Shown: positions 25,765 through 35,200 of the stretch, one piece after another
How positions within the stretch are numbered: position 1 is the first letter of the stretch
Layout of the letters: every line of letters starts with the position of its first letter
From: CAXXOK01 sp963675365
GTDB taxonomy: Bacteria > Bacillota > Clostridia > Christensenellales > Aristaeellaceae
NCBI GenBank assembly: GCA_963675365.2
Contig: CAXXVA010000003.1
Location: forward strand, 744,001-808,000
DNA: 64,000 bases
Direction of reading: 5' to 3'
Notes under the pieces: generated by a model
Database searches by the model: none
Told to the model about the DNA's origin: nothing
What the model saw: the letters and a program-made list of their open reading frames with translations, nothing else
Program-made: the position numbers and the translations under genes

Positions 25765-28063
25765 TGGGCTTGGACTCCTTTGGCTTGGGTACGGCGGGCT
25801 TTTTCTTCGGCGCTGCCGGTTTGGGTTTCTTTTGGGCGGCAGGAGCCGGCTCGGCGGGCGGCGTTGTTATTTCTTCTTTGGGCTTTCGGGTTTTGGCGGG
25901 CGGATCGGGATATTCGATCCGCTCGTGGAACACACCGTTGAGTACCGTGGCGAACGCCTCGGAAATTTTGTCGATGTCCGAAAGCGTGATCGGAGCCTGG
26001 CTTAATTGTCCGTCCAGAATCTTATTGGACACCAGCTTTTCGATGTTGGCGTGTATCGTTTTTGGCGTCGGGTCCGGCATGGAGCGCACGGCGGCCTCTA
26101 CGGTATCGGCCAGCATGATAATGGCGCTTTCCTTGCTGCGTGGCCGCTGGCCGTCGTAGCGGAAGTCGTCGATATCCACCAGTTGGTCGTCGGATTCCTC
26201 CATCGCCTTTTGATAAAAGTAAATCACCGGGGTATCGCCGTGGTGCTCCACGATGATATCCTGAATTTCATGGGGGAGTCGGTAGCTTTGCGCAAGCGCC
26301 AGGCCGTCGGTAGTATGTGCGATCAGGATGGCGGACGATACGAAGGGGTTCGTCATCTGGTGCGGATCCTCGCCCATCTGGTTCTCCTTGAAGTAAACCG
26401 GCCGTTTCATTTTCCCGATATCGTGGAAATACGCACCAACGCGGGCTAAAAGCGGATTGGCACCGATGGCTTCGGCCGCGCTTTCAGCGAGGTTGGCGAC
26501 GATAATGGAATGGTGATAGGTACCCGGCGCTTCCAAAAGTAGCCTGCGCAAGAGCGGATGGTTGGGGTTGGAAAGTTCCAGAAGTTTGCCAGGCGTCGCA
26601 AGCTGGAATACGGTTTCAAACACCAGATCCATTCCAACGCATAAAAGCGAAGCGACAATCGCGGCTGCGGCGCTCCACAACGCGCTGCTGAAACCAGTCT
26701 TGAGCGAAGTGTTGATCATCAGGCTGACGGACAGGAGGATCAGCATATTGATCGCCGCCGAAACGACGCCCGCGATCAGAATCTGCTGCCTGTTGGGCCT
26801 GCGCTTGATCATCAGGATCACAATGAAACCGCTGATCAGCGCGGGCAGGATGAGATTGACCATCTCGGTGGAAAACGTGGAATCACCGCCGAGAATCAGC
26901 GAGCTGACGAGGATCGCCACCGCCACGTTACCGGCAAAGCCGTAGGCCATACCCAGCAGGCTCGTGATGACCATCGCGCCCAGCAATATGGGCGGTGCGG
27001 AAACGTTGATCAGCTTTCCGCCGATACAAACCGCGAAGGTGACGATCAGCGTGAGCATCATGATCGTCAGCTTCATGGGATTGACAAAATATTCTTTGCC
27101 GAACAGCATTAAGATGATCACGATCACGGCCATTGCCATCAGAACGATCATGCTGCCGCCGATGTAGGTGACGACGTCGAAGTTCTGGTCGTCCAGAAGC
27201 CCGAGGCTGCGCAGCAGTTCCAGCTGATCGGCGGTCACGCGCTCGTTGCTGAAAACGATGTTCTGCCCCTGCTGGTACACGACAGGCTCCACCGCGTCGC
27301 GCGCTTCCTGGCGCAGGGCCTCGGTTGCATCCAGGTCGATAACCATGTTGGGCTGGATCACCTTGCGCAGGATGGGGGTGACAACGTTTTGCAAAAGGTC
27401 GATCTCGGTTTTATAGCCGATGATCTGCTGCAAATACTGGATGGACTCGCTGACGTAGCCTTCGCGTACGGTGGCGTTCATGGTGTTTTGCACGGCGGCG
27501 GTGATGTTGTCGTTCATAGCCTGCATATCGTCGTTGGACGCGCGCAGCAGCGTATCCAGCTGATAGGACGCAAGCGTGATCGATGGAATCAGCGACGCGG
27601 CATACTCAAGCTCCGCCGCATTGAACACATAGGCGCGCTGGGCCTTGGTATCGCCGGGGGCGGCCTGCTCCAGCGTGCTGTTGCCGTACTGCTGTACGGC
27701 GTTGACCTGGGTCAGGATGGTGGCCAGATTTTGCATCACGTCCGCCGCGACCCCGTCTTTATGCAGATAAATGGGCTCTACAAGGCGCGCCGCTTCTTCC
27801 TGCAGCCTGGCGGTCGCGGTTTCATCAACCACGTCCTTGTTGGCCGTAATGCTTTGGGTGGCGATATCGCCGACCTTTAGGTGGTAGCGCTGTGGTGTGA
27901 CGGCAACGGAAAACAAAACGATCAGTACAAGGGCCGCCGCCAGCAGAATGTAAAAACACTGCGCGGTTTTCGTTTTCAAGGCGTTCCAAAGATTTTGAAA
28001 AAACTTGATGACGGATGCTTTATTGAATGGTGAAGCGGGCTGATTAGGCGCCATGATCCGCAT
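25736..28063 (-). CDS. pgpH: 7TM-HD phosphodiesterase of the PgpH type (c-di-AMP hydrolase)
   Basis: The 775-residue membrane protein has one N-terminal transmembrane helix (about 35-55) and a long extracellular 7TMR-HDED domain (about 60-290). A seven-helix bundle (about 300-490) and a cytoplasmic HD domain (about 510-660) follow, with VGAYFHDIGKMKRP and an ENQMGEDPHQMTNPF block. PgpH proteins hydrolyse cyclic di-AMP. The last ~80 residues are a Pro/Lys/Ala-rich tail. It lies between phoH (20-bp overlap at its start) and the ybeY fusion, the standard order. Confidence 0.93.
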   Translation of the reverse strand: MRIMAPNQPASPFNKASVIKFFQNLWNALKTKTAQCFYILLAAALVLIVLFSVAVTPQRYHLKVGDIATQSITANKDVVDETATARLQEEAARLVEPIYLHKDGVAADVMQNLATILTQVNAVQQYGNSTLEQAAPGDTKAQRAYVFNAAELEYAASLIPSITLASYQLDTLLRASNDDMQAMNDNITAAVQNTMNATVREGYVSESIQYLQQIIGYKTEIDLLQNVVTPILRKVIQPNMVIDLDATEALRQEARDAVEPVVYQQGQNIVFSNERVTADQLELLRSLGLLDDQNFDVVTYIGGSMIVLMAMAVIVIILMLFGKEYFVNPMKLTIMMLTLIVTFAVCIGGKLINVSAPPILLGAMVITSLLGMAYGFAGNVAVAILVSSLILGGDSTFSTEMVNLILPALISGFIVILMIKRRPNRQQILIAGVVSAAINMLILLSVSLMINTSLKTGFSSALWSAAAAIVASLLCVGMDLVFETVFQLATPGKLLELSNPNHPLLRRLLLEAPGTYHHSIIVANLAESAAEAIGANPLLARVGAYFHDIGKMKRPVYFKENQMGEDPHQMTNPFVSSAILIAHTTDGLALAQSYRLPHEIQDIIVEHHGDTPVIYFYQKAMEESDDQLVDIDDFRYDGQRPRSKESAIIMLADTVEAAVRSMPDPTPKTIHANIEKLVSNKILDGQLSQAPITLSDIDKISEAFATVLNGVFHERIEYPDPPAKTRKPKEEITTPPAEPAPAAQKKPKPAAPKKKPAVPKPKESKPNEANPPAGK

Positions 28064-29036
28064 TCCTCCTCAAAAGGGCCTCCTCGTGCTTTTCATAGGC
28101 TCTGACGATGGTTTGCACCATATCGTGGCGCACGACGTCGGAATGATCGAGCTTGACCATACCGATCTCGGGAATATCCCGCAGCACCGACATCGCTTGC
28201 AAAAGCCCGGATTGCTTGCCTATCGGCAAGTCGGTTTGGGTAACGTCGCCGGTTACGACCGTATGCGAGCCGGATCCCATGCGGGTTAAAAACATTTTCA
28301 TCTGTTCGGGAGTGGTGTTCTGCGCTTCGTCCAGAATGATAAAGCTGTCTGAAAGCGTCCGGCCGCGCATATAGGCAAGCGGCGCGATCTCCAAAACCCC
28401 ACGTTCCTGCAAGCGCTGATAGGAATCCCCGCCCATCATGTCAAACAGCGCGTCGTACAGCGGGCGCAGGTAGGGGTCTACTTTCTGGTTCAAATCGCCG
28501 GGCAGGAAACCGAGTTTTTCGCCTGCTTCCACGGCGGGTCGGGTGAGCACAATGCGCTCGACCTGCTTGTTGCGCAGCGCCACAATCGCAAGCGCCATGG
28601 CAAGGTAGGTTTTGCCCGTGCCCGCGGGGCCGACCGCAAAGGTGAGTTCGTGCTCGCGGATGGCGTTGACATATTCGTACTGCCCGAGCGTTTTACAGCG
28701 GATGGGTTTGCCGCGGTGGGTGATGGCGACGACCTCGAAGACGATATCGTCGATCCGGTCCAGCTCGCCTTTTTTAGCAAGCGCCAGCGCGTACCGGAGG
28801 GTAATGCGGTCTACCTGGGCGTTGCGGCGCAACAAATCACTCAGCTTTTCAACCACCTGAGAAGCCATGCCGACGCTTTCATCGGGACCTGTAATGCGAA
28901 GGTCCGACCCGCGAACGGACAGGGTAACGCCAAGTTCCGTTTCAAAAAGCGGGATATTCTGGTCGTTTGTGCCAAACAGCGACAGACATGAATCCATGCT
29001 CTCCAGTGAAATGACAGCCTGTGTTCCTTGTGCCAA
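28044..29036 (-). CDS. phoH: PhoH-family ATPase
   Basis: The protein of about 330 residues has the PhoH P-loop GPAGTGKTYLAMALAI near residue 125. Later come the ARGRTLSDSFIILDEAQN Walker B block and the TRMGSGSHTVVTGDVTQTDLP sensor. PhoH-like ATPases are tied to RNA metabolism and often sit next to ybeY. The start is uncertain. GGAGGA lies directly against an ATG at 29042 (no spacing) but six bases before a TTG at 29036, which I prefer. A more upstream ATG at 29075 has no ribosome-binding site. Confidence 0.92.
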   Translation of the reverse strand: MAQGTQAVISLESMDSCLSLFGTNDQNIPLFETELGVTLSVRGSDLRITGPDESVGMASQVVEKLSDLLRRNAQVDRITLRYALALAKKGELDRIDDIVFEVVAITHRGKPIRCKTLGQYEYVNAIREHELTFAVGPAGTGKTYLAMALAIVALRNKQVERIVLTRPAVEAGEKLGFLPGDLNQKVDPYLRPLYDALFDMMGGDSYQRLQERGVLEIAPLAYMRGRTLSDSFIILDEAQNTTPEQMKMFLTRMGSGSHTVVTGDVTQTDLPIGKQSGLLQAMSVLRDIPEIGMVKLDHSDVVRHDMVQTIVRAYEKHEEALLRRNADHGA

Positions 29037-29083
29037 AAGCATTCCTCCATCACTTGATCTGTGTACCGTAATCATACCGCAAA

Positions 29084-30151
29084 TCAGTCGTTTGTCAATG
29101 TCGGGGCGGGTTTCTCCGCCTGCTTCTCTTCGCCCGCGGCAACGCGGATATCGTCGTCGGTGAGCTTCATCAGCTCGTCTCTAGTCACTTCTTTTTGCTT
29201 GGCGAGGCGGTTTGCCTGGGCGCTCACGGCACGTTCGAACAGGTTGCGCACGCCGCGCGCGTTGCCGAAGTTCAGGTTGTTCTCACTGAACTTCTGCAAA
29301 TAGCCTTCCAGCAGCTTGTGGGTATCCTCATCTACGGTATAGCCGCTCTTTTCACAGCGCATGTCGAAGATATCGAGCATTTCCTTTGCGGTGTAATCGG
29401 CAAAGAACAAAAAGCGGTTGAAACGGCTTTCAAGCCCCGGGTTGGACTTGATAAACCCGCGCATTAAGGCGGGATAGCCCGCGACGATAATGACCAGATC
29501 GTCGCGGTGATCCTCCATGGCTTTCAAAAGCGTATTGACGGCTTCCTGACCGTAGTCGTTTTCAGTCGTGCCGGTTAAGGCGTAGGCCTCGTCGATGAAC
29601 AAAACGCCGCCAAGCGCTTTGTTGATCATTTCAGTCGTCTTGATGGCCGTCTGGCCAACGTAGCCCGCCACCAGTCCGCTGCGGTCTGTTTCCACCAAAT
29701 GGCCCTTGGAAAGTATCCCGAGCACCTTGTAGATGCGCGACATCAGCCGCGCGATCATGGTTTTTCCCGTACCCGGATTGCCGGAAAACACCAGATGGAG
29801 CGAAAGCTCGTCGATAGGCAGATCGTTCTTCTTGCGCAGTTCCTGAATGGTGACGAGGTTGACCAGGCTTTCCACTTCCTGCTTGACGATCTGCAGACCA
29901 ATGTAGCTCTCCAGCTCTTTTTTCAGATCCTCCATCGTTTCCTGCACTTCAGGTTCGGGCGCGGGCACTTCCTGCGGTGCGGAGGGCTCTGTAGCGGCGG
30001 GTTTTTCATCCTTCTGTTTCACAACGGGTTCGCCGCCCGCCTGCAAGGTAGGCAAACCCCATAAATCGTCCGCGATGCGTTTAAGGTTGGATTCCGTCAT
30101 CTGCTGGATAACGTCCATCTGCAATTTGATGATCTCGTCTTTGCGATCCAT
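29084..30151 (-). CDS. CbxX/CfqX (SpoVK-like) AAA ATPase
   Basis: The 355-residue protein has an N-terminal Glu/Pro-rich linker (about 30-75). A single AAA module follows with ELESYIGLQIVKQEV, Walker A SGNPGTGKTMIARL and the VETDRSGLVAGYVGQTA pore segment. Walker B is VLFIDEAYAL, and the arginine-finger region SNPGLESRFNRFLFF comes later. The family includes SpoVK and the rubisco activase CbbX; without rubisco genes nearby the target is unknown. It lies upstream of phoH on the same strand, 48 bp away. Confidence 0.9.
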   Translation of the reverse strand: MDRKDEIIKLQMDVIQQMTESNLKRIADDLWGLPTLQAGGEPVVKQKDEKPAATEPSAPQEVPAPEPEVQETMEDLKKELESYIGLQIVKQEVESLVNLVTIQELRKKNDLPIDELSLHLVFSGNPGTGKTMIARLMSRIYKVLGILSKGHLVETDRSGLVAGYVGQTAIKTTEMINKALGGVLFIDEAYALTGTTENDYGQEAVNTLLKAMEDHRDDLVIIVAGYPALMRGFIKSNPGLESRFNRFLFFADYTAKEMLDIFDMRCEKSGYTVDEDTHKLLEGYLQKFSENNLNFGNARGVRNLFERAVSAQANRLAKQKEVTRDELMKLTDDDIRVAAGEEKQAEKPAPTLTND

Positions 30152-30286
30152 GCGGCTCTCCTTCTGAACGGTTTCTATTCACAAATTATACCATGCTTTT
30201 GCCGTTTCGCAAACGCGAACATCGCTTGCAGACGTTTTCAAATTCAAGGTCTTCATGCTATAATCAATGCAAAACGAGGTGAAGAC

Positions 30287-30739
30287 ATGAACAAGTGGGA
30301 TCATCGGTTTATGGAAATGGCGCGGCTGATCGCGGGCTGGTCTAGCTGCTACCGCAAGGGCCGGTCCATCGGGGCGGTCATCGTCAAGGATAAGCGCATC
30401 ATGACCACCGGCTATAACGGCGCGCCAGCGGGCATCAAAACCTGCCGGGAACGCGGCGAATGCCTGCGCGACAAGCTCAACATTCCCTCCGGCACACACG
30501 CGGAGACCTGCTACGCAATCCATGCCGAGCAGAACGCCATCATTCAGGCGGCGAAGCTTGGTATCTCGGTGGATGGGGCGACGCTTTACTGCACGCACCA
30601 GCCCTGCTCGGTGTGCGCCAAGATGATCGTCAACGTCGGCATCAAGCATGTGATCTACGAGCACAGCTATCCCGATCCGTTCACGCTGGAATTGTTCAGC
30701 GAAGCGAAAGTCAAGATGGAGCAGTATACGGAAGAATAA
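30287..30739 (+). CDS. Deoxycytidylate (dCMP) deaminase family protein
   Basis: The 150-residue zinc deaminase has the nucleotide-binding start WDHRFMEMARLIAGWSSC and GAVIVKD. The zinc motifs are HAEQNAII near residue 79 (catalytic Glu) and PCSVCAKM near 105. It resembles ComEB and dCMP deaminases that make dUMP for thymidylate synthesis. A TATAAT at 30259-30264 lies upstream, and GAGGTG precedes the ATG. It converges with the DUF6062 gene with no gap. Confidence 0.9.
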   Translation: MNKWDHRFMEMARLIAGWSSCYRKGRSIGAVIVKDKRIMTTGYNGAPAGIKTCRERGECLRDKLNIPSGTHAETCYAIHAEQNAIIQAAKLGISVDGATLYCTHQPCSVCAKMIVNVGIKHVIYEHSYPDPFTLELFSEAKVKMEQYTEE

Positions 30740-31468
30740 CTATTTCTTTGGCTTAGCGTAGGGGACGTCGCCCAGGCAATGGCTGCGCAGCCGGTTGACC
30801 GTGCGTTCGATGGCGTTTTTGGAATTGCCCCAGGATGCGTCCTTGTTTTTATAATCGAATTTCTGTGTGAACCATTTCAGGTCTTTTTCGTCTTCCGACA
30901 AATGATCATATACAAGCTGCAGGCACAGCGCGGCGAACTCCCTGCGTTCCTGCGATTTTAAATGCTTTTCGGACGCTTCAATCAGATCGGCGGCATGGGG
31001 GATACACAGGCCCTTGCATTCGCCGAATTTCTGCTTGAATTTCGGATCGGTCTTCCATAGATAAATCATCGTATAGATATAGCGCTGCATGTGTGCGTCG
31101 ATGGTTTCGCAGACGATGCAGCGGGTACACAGCTCACGCAGGTTCTCGGCGAGTTTTTTGACGTCGAGCTCGCGGCCGCGCGCAGACTGCGACTTGATTT
31201 TGTCAAGCTTTTTAAGCACCTGCTCGGCGCGCGTATCCATCAGCAGCGCGTGGGGCAGGCGGTTCCCGACTAAAAACATCATCTGCTGGTGTTTCCGGCA
31301 GACGCCGATCTGGTTGGTTTTCACACGCACGTCCGGCTCCATCACGCTGGCGCCCAGCGTGCGTTCCACTTCGCCGGCTTCGGTTTTGGCATGCAGGGTG
31401 CACAGCAGACAATTGCCGTCATACTCCAGCGCTTCCCAAACGGGAATGGTATCAATCTGGTATTTCAT
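30740..31468 (-). CDS. DUF6062-like cysteine-containing protein
   Basis: The 242-residue protein has a CXXC near the N-terminus (NCLLCTLH), a CRKHQQMMF block, CIVCETI in the middle and CIPHA further on. Pairs of Cys and His like this suggest metal binding. I recall this layout from a family labelled DUF6062 in Clostridia, but the assignment is from memory. The function is unknown. GGAGG lies six bases before the ATG. The gene is divergent from the amidohydrolase. Confidence 0.7.
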   Translation of the reverse strand: MKYQIDTIPVWEALEYDGNCLLCTLHAKTEAGEVERTLGASVMEPDVRVKTNQIGVCRKHQQMMFLVGNRLPHALLMDTRAEQVLKKLDKIKSQSARGRELDVKKLAENLRELCTRCIVCETIDAHMQRYIYTMIYLWKTDPKFKQKFGECKGLCIPHAADLIEASEKHLKSQERREFAALCLQLVYDHLSEDEKDLKWFTQKFDYKNKDASWGNSKNAIERTVNRLRSHCLGDVPYAKPKK

Positions 31469-31539
31469 CGTTTGCCTCCGTGCATCTCAATTGCGAATAT
31501 CGTATCAGAAAAAGGGCCGCACAGCAAGCCGCTTTCGCG

Positions 31540-31568
31540 TTGCGGAGCGATGGCTGCAATGGTATAAT
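31540..31568 (+). promoter_or_regulatory. Sigma-A promoter of the amidohydrolase gene
   Basis: TTGCGG at 31540-31545 and TATAAT at 31563-31568 are separated by 17 bp, 33 bp before the TTG start. Confidence 0.65.
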
Positions 31569-31600
31569 CGGAGCATAAAAGGAAGGGGAGGGCGAATGCC

Positions 31601-32917
31601 TTGCGTACCCGCATTGTAAACTGCACACTGGTTCCCGGTGTGGAGAAAGAAGAGCATATTCCGTTTATTCAAAACGCGGAGGTACAGGTGGACGGCAGTC
31701 TGATCGCGTACGCCGGGCCAAAGGATCAAGCGCCGGATTTCAAGGCGGATCAGGTGATCGACGCAAGCGGCTGCATCTGCATGCCGGGGCTTGTGAACCT
31801 ACACACGCACACGCCGATGACGCTGCTGCGCTCGGCTGGCGCGGATTTGACGCTGGACGACTGGCTCAACCAGGTGATCTTCAAGCTGGAAGCGCAGTGG
31901 GATCACGGTCTGATCCGCACCGCGACCGACCTTGGATGCATGGAGATGCTTCGGTTCGGCACGACATCGTTCTGCGATATGTACATGTATACCGATACCG
32001 TCGTCAAGGCCGTGCGCGATAACGGCATGCGCGCGCTGATCGGCTACGGGCTGATCGATACCGACGGCAGCTGCAAGGACCTGGTGATCGGCGTAAAGCT
32101 TGCCAAAGACTGGAACCGCTGCTGCAACGACCGCGTCCGCATCGCCATCGCGCCGCACGCCGAATACACCTCGACCCCGGAACTGATGAAAGCGGCCGCC
32201 AAAGCGGCGGTGGAGATGAATCTGCCGTTCCACGTGCACGTCAGCGAGACCAAAGCCGAGCACGAGGGCTGTATCGCCCGCAGGGGGATGACGCCGCTTC
32301 AGTATCTGGAATCCTGCGGCGCTTTGGATGCAAACGTGATTGCCGCCCACTGCGTGTGGTTTTCAGACGAGGATATCGCGCTTGCGGCCGAGTACGGCGT
32401 CACGGTCGCGCACAACCCGGTCAGCAATCTGAAACTTGCCAGCGGCGTCGCGCCGGTCGCCAGAATGCTGAAAAGCGGCTGCAAGGTGGCGCTGGGCACG
32501 GACGGCGTTGCCAGCAACGATAACCTGAACCTGTGGGAAGAGATCAAGCTGATGCCGCTGCTGCAGAAGGGTACGACCTACGACCCGACTGTGGTCACGC
32601 CCGCGCAGACGCTTGCCGCCGCGACCAGCGTCGGCGCCAAAGCGATGGGGTATGATAATCTCGGCCTGGTTAAAGAAGGGTATATCGCCGATCTGATTTT
32701 GGTCAATGTCCATACGCCGCACATGACGCCAAGTATCCACCTGGAATCCAACCTCATCTATGCTCTTCAGGGCAGCGACGTCACCCTGACCATGGCGGAC
32801 GGCAAGGTGCTCTACCGCGACGGCGAGTATACGACCATCGACGCGCAAAAAACCCTCCGCGACGCCAATGCGGGCGCGGAGGATATGTACAGGCGTTACC
32901 ATGAAATGAACGGCTGA
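31601..32917 (+). CDS. mtaD: Amidohydrolase, methylthioadenosine / S-adenosylhomocysteine deaminase-like
   Basis: The 438-residue metal-dependent hydrolase has GLVNLHTHTPMTLLRSAG near residue 60 (two metal His) and FHVHVSETKAEHEG near 210. It also has AAHCVWFSDEDI and GTDGVASNDNLNLWEE near 303. This pattern fits the MtaD branch, which deaminates 5'-methylthioadenosine and S-adenosylhomocysteine. The exact substrate cannot be proven by motif. The start is TTG at 31601, eight bases after GGGGAGGG. Confidence 0.88.
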   Translation: MRTRIVNCTLVPGVEKEEHIPFIQNAEVQVDGSLIAYAGPKDQAPDFKADQVIDASGCICMPGLVNLHTHTPMTLLRSAGADLTLDDWLNQVIFKLEAQWDHGLIRTATDLGCMEMLRFGTTSFCDMYMYTDTVVKAVRDNGMRALIGYGLIDTDGSCKDLVIGVKLAKDWNRCCNDRVRIAIAPHAEYTSTPELMKAAAKAAVEMNLPFHVHVSETKAEHEGCIARRGMTPLQYLESCGALDANVIAAHCVWFSDEDIALAAEYGVTVAHNPVSNLKLASGVAPVARMLKSGCKVALGTDGVASNDNLNLWEEIKLMPLLQKGTTYDPTVVTPAQTLAAATSVGAKAMGYDNLGLVKEGYIADLILVNVHTPHMTPSIHLESNLIYALQGSDVTLTMADGKVLYRDGEYTTIDAQKTLRDANAGAEDMYRRYHEMNG

Positions 32918-32926
32918 CTGCTGAAG

Positions 32927-35188
32927 TTACGCTTCCAGCGGCACGGAGATCGCATCCCTCAGTTCATAGCCAGTATCATACAATGTCAGCGTAAGCGCTT
33001 CGCCCTCCAGCAGGCGGATGTTTACGCTTTTTCCGACCTCCACACGCAGCCGCCTGCCGCGATAGAGAATCTGGAAAGCGTAGCCCTGCCATTTGGCTGG
33101 CAGGAAGGGCTTGAAGCTTAAACCCTCTACGGTGCGCATCCCTGCGAATCCATGTACGATGGAAAGCCAGCTTCCCGCCATGCTGGTGATGTGCAGGCCG
33201 TCGTCGGTATCGTTGTTGATGTTGTCCAGATCAAGCCTTGCCGTACGCTCGAACATCTCCACGGATTTCTCGTGGTACTTGAGCTCCGCCGCCAGAATGG
33301 CGTGCACACACGGGGAGAGGCTTGATTCATGCACGGTCATCGGCTCGTAAAAATCGAAATTGCGCTTTTTTGTATCCAGATCGTAGAGATGGTCCAGAAA
33401 ATACAAGCCTTGCAGCACGTCCGCCTGTTTGATGAAGCAGGAGCGAAGGATGCGGTCCCACGACCATTTTTTGTTGATGGGCCGGTCCTCTTTGGGCAAT
33501 GCCGACGCGGGCATCAAATCCTTATCCATAAAGGTATCGTGCTGGATGAAGACGCCTTTTTCCGCATCCTCCGGGTAATACATAGTTTCCGCGATTTCAC
33601 GCATTTGACGGATTTCGTCGTCGGTTACGCCGAGCGTTTTCCTGCGTGCAGAGTCGGCCTTATCAGCCATCTCGCAGAAATAGCTGATGCTCCAGGCCGC
33701 CATGCGGTTGGTGTACCAGTTGTTGTTGACGTTGTTTTCATATTCGTTGGGGCCGGTGACGCCGTGGATCATATACTGCCCAAGGCGCTTGTTGTAGTGC
33801 GTACGGCCCGCGTAGAACTTCGCGACGCCGTAGAGCACGTCCAGCCCTTCAGAAAGCGCGTAGCTTTCGTCGCCGGTATAGGTGACAAAATCGAACACCG
33901 CGTGGGCGATGGCCGCGTTGCGATGGATTTCCTCAAAGGTGATTTCCCACTCGTTGTGGCACTCCACGCCCGTGAAGGTGACCATGGGGAACAGCGCGCC
34001 CGGCAGGCCCTGCATGCGGGCGTTGTGGTATGCGCCGTCCAGCTGCATGTGGCGGTAGAGCAGCAGTTGTTTTGCCACATGCTCGCCTGATACCGCCATA
34101 TACATCGCAAAGCAATAGCCTTCGGTATCCCAGTAGGTGCCGCCGCCGTACTTTTCGCCGGAGAACCCCTTGGGGCCTATGTTGAGCCGCGCGTCCTCGC
34201 CCGTATAGGTGCTTAAAAGCTGAAAAAGGTTATAGCGGATGCCCTGCTGGGCCTTATCGTCGCCGGTGATTTCGACGTCGCAGGCCTCCCAGCGCGCTTT
34301 CCATACGCCACGGTGGGCGTCCAGCAGGCTGTGGAAATCTCTCTCCCGCGCCCTGGCCGCGGCCTTGAGCACGAGGGTCATCAAAAGCTTCTCGTCCTGG
34401 TCACGGTCCGTGAAGCACAGCACGTATTTTTCAATCGATGCCGTTTGACCGGCCGCGACCGTACCTGCATAGCGCGCTTCCGTATAGCCCTCGCTGAGGG
34501 TTTTTTCCTTCAGTTCCAGTTCGTCCGCCCAAAGGCTCATCGCCGCAGCGACGGTAAAGCGCGGCGTGCCGAAGGGGTTTTCCTTCGTTTTTGTCAGGAT
34601 GCCAAGCGCGTTTTCGGTTTCCTCCTCCTGAAGCATGTCCCAGAAGGTCTCGTCGTAGTTGCTGTCCAGATTGCGCGCGTGTCCGTCCAGATAGGGGACC
34701 ATTTCCACAGTGGCTTCATGATCGGGCGTCACGGCGCAGGAGACGGCTAGAAGTTCTTTTTGCGCGGCGGACAGGAAACGGCGTACGCTGATTTTCGCCT
34801 TTCCCTTTTGCGTTTCCACAGTGAAGCTGCGGCTGATGACGCCGGTTTGCATATCCAGTTCGCAAACATAGTCCTCGCTCGGTATCGCCGCAAGGTCGAT
34901 GGTTTCGCCGTCGATCAAAATGCGGACGCCGTTCATCCGTACCGCATTGATAACCTTGCCGAAATACTCGGGATAGCCGTTTTTCCACCAGCCGACGCGC
35001 GTTTTATCGGGAAACCATACGCCGCCGATATAGGTGCCTACATGCGCGTCGCCGGAGTAGTCCTCCTCAAAATTACCGCGCATGCCCATATAGCCGTTGC
35101 CCAGCGACATCAGGCTTTCCGAAAGGCGGATATTCTCCGGATCGAGACCTTTTTGGATCAGTTTCCATGGATGAACAGTGTAAGACAC
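32927..35188 (-). CDS. Glycoside hydrolase family 65 phosphorylase (maltose/kojibiose/trehalose type)
   Basis: The 753-residue protein has the GH65 layout. An N-terminal super-sandwich domain (about 1-270) is followed by an (alpha/alpha)6 barrel. The barrel contains YWDTEGYCFAMYMAVSG near 345 and GVTGPNEYENNVNNNWYTN near 470, whose Glu is the general acid. A C-terminal beta domain closes the protein. Such enzymes phosphorolyse alpha-glucosides to beta-glucose-1-phosphate. The usual GPDEYH reads GPNEYE here. The disaccharide is unknown, and no beta-phosphoglucomutase is next to it. The GTG at 35188 follows AGGAGG by eight bases. Confidence 0.92.
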   Translation of the reverse strand: MSYTVHPWKLIQKGLDPENIRLSESLMSLGNGYMGMRGNFEEDYSGDAHVGTYIGGVWFPDKTRVGWWKNGYPEYFGKVINAVRMNGVRILIDGETIDLAAIPSEDYVCELDMQTGVISRSFTVETQKGKAKISVRRFLSAAQKELLAVSCAVTPDHEATVEMVPYLDGHARNLDSNYDETFWDMLQEEETENALGILTKTKENPFGTPRFTVAAAMSLWADELELKEKTLSEGYTEARYAGTVAAGQTASIEKYVLCFTDRDQDEKLLMTLVLKAAARARERDFHSLLDAHRGVWKARWEACDVEITGDDKAQQGIRYNLFQLLSTYTGEDARLNIGPKGFSGEKYGGGTYWDTEGYCFAMYMAVSGEHVAKQLLLYRHMQLDGAYHNARMQGLPGALFPMVTFTGVECHNEWEITFEEIHRNAAIAHAVFDFVTYTGDESYALSEGLDVLYGVAKFYAGRTHYNKRLGQYMIHGVTGPNEYENNVNNNWYTNRMAAWSISYFCEMADKADSARRKTLGVTDDEIRQMREIAETMYYPEDAEKGVFIQHDTFMDKDLMPASALPKEDRPINKKWSWDRILRSCFIKQADVLQGLYFLDHLYDLDTKKRNFDFYEPMTVHESSLSPCVHAILAAELKYHEKSVEMFERTARLDLDNINNDTDDGLHITSMAGSWLSIVHGFAGMRTVEGLSFKPFLPAKWQGYAFQILYRGRRLRVEVGKSVNIRLLEGEALTLTLYDTGYELRDAISVPLEA

Positions 35189-35200
35189 GGGTCAGTCCTC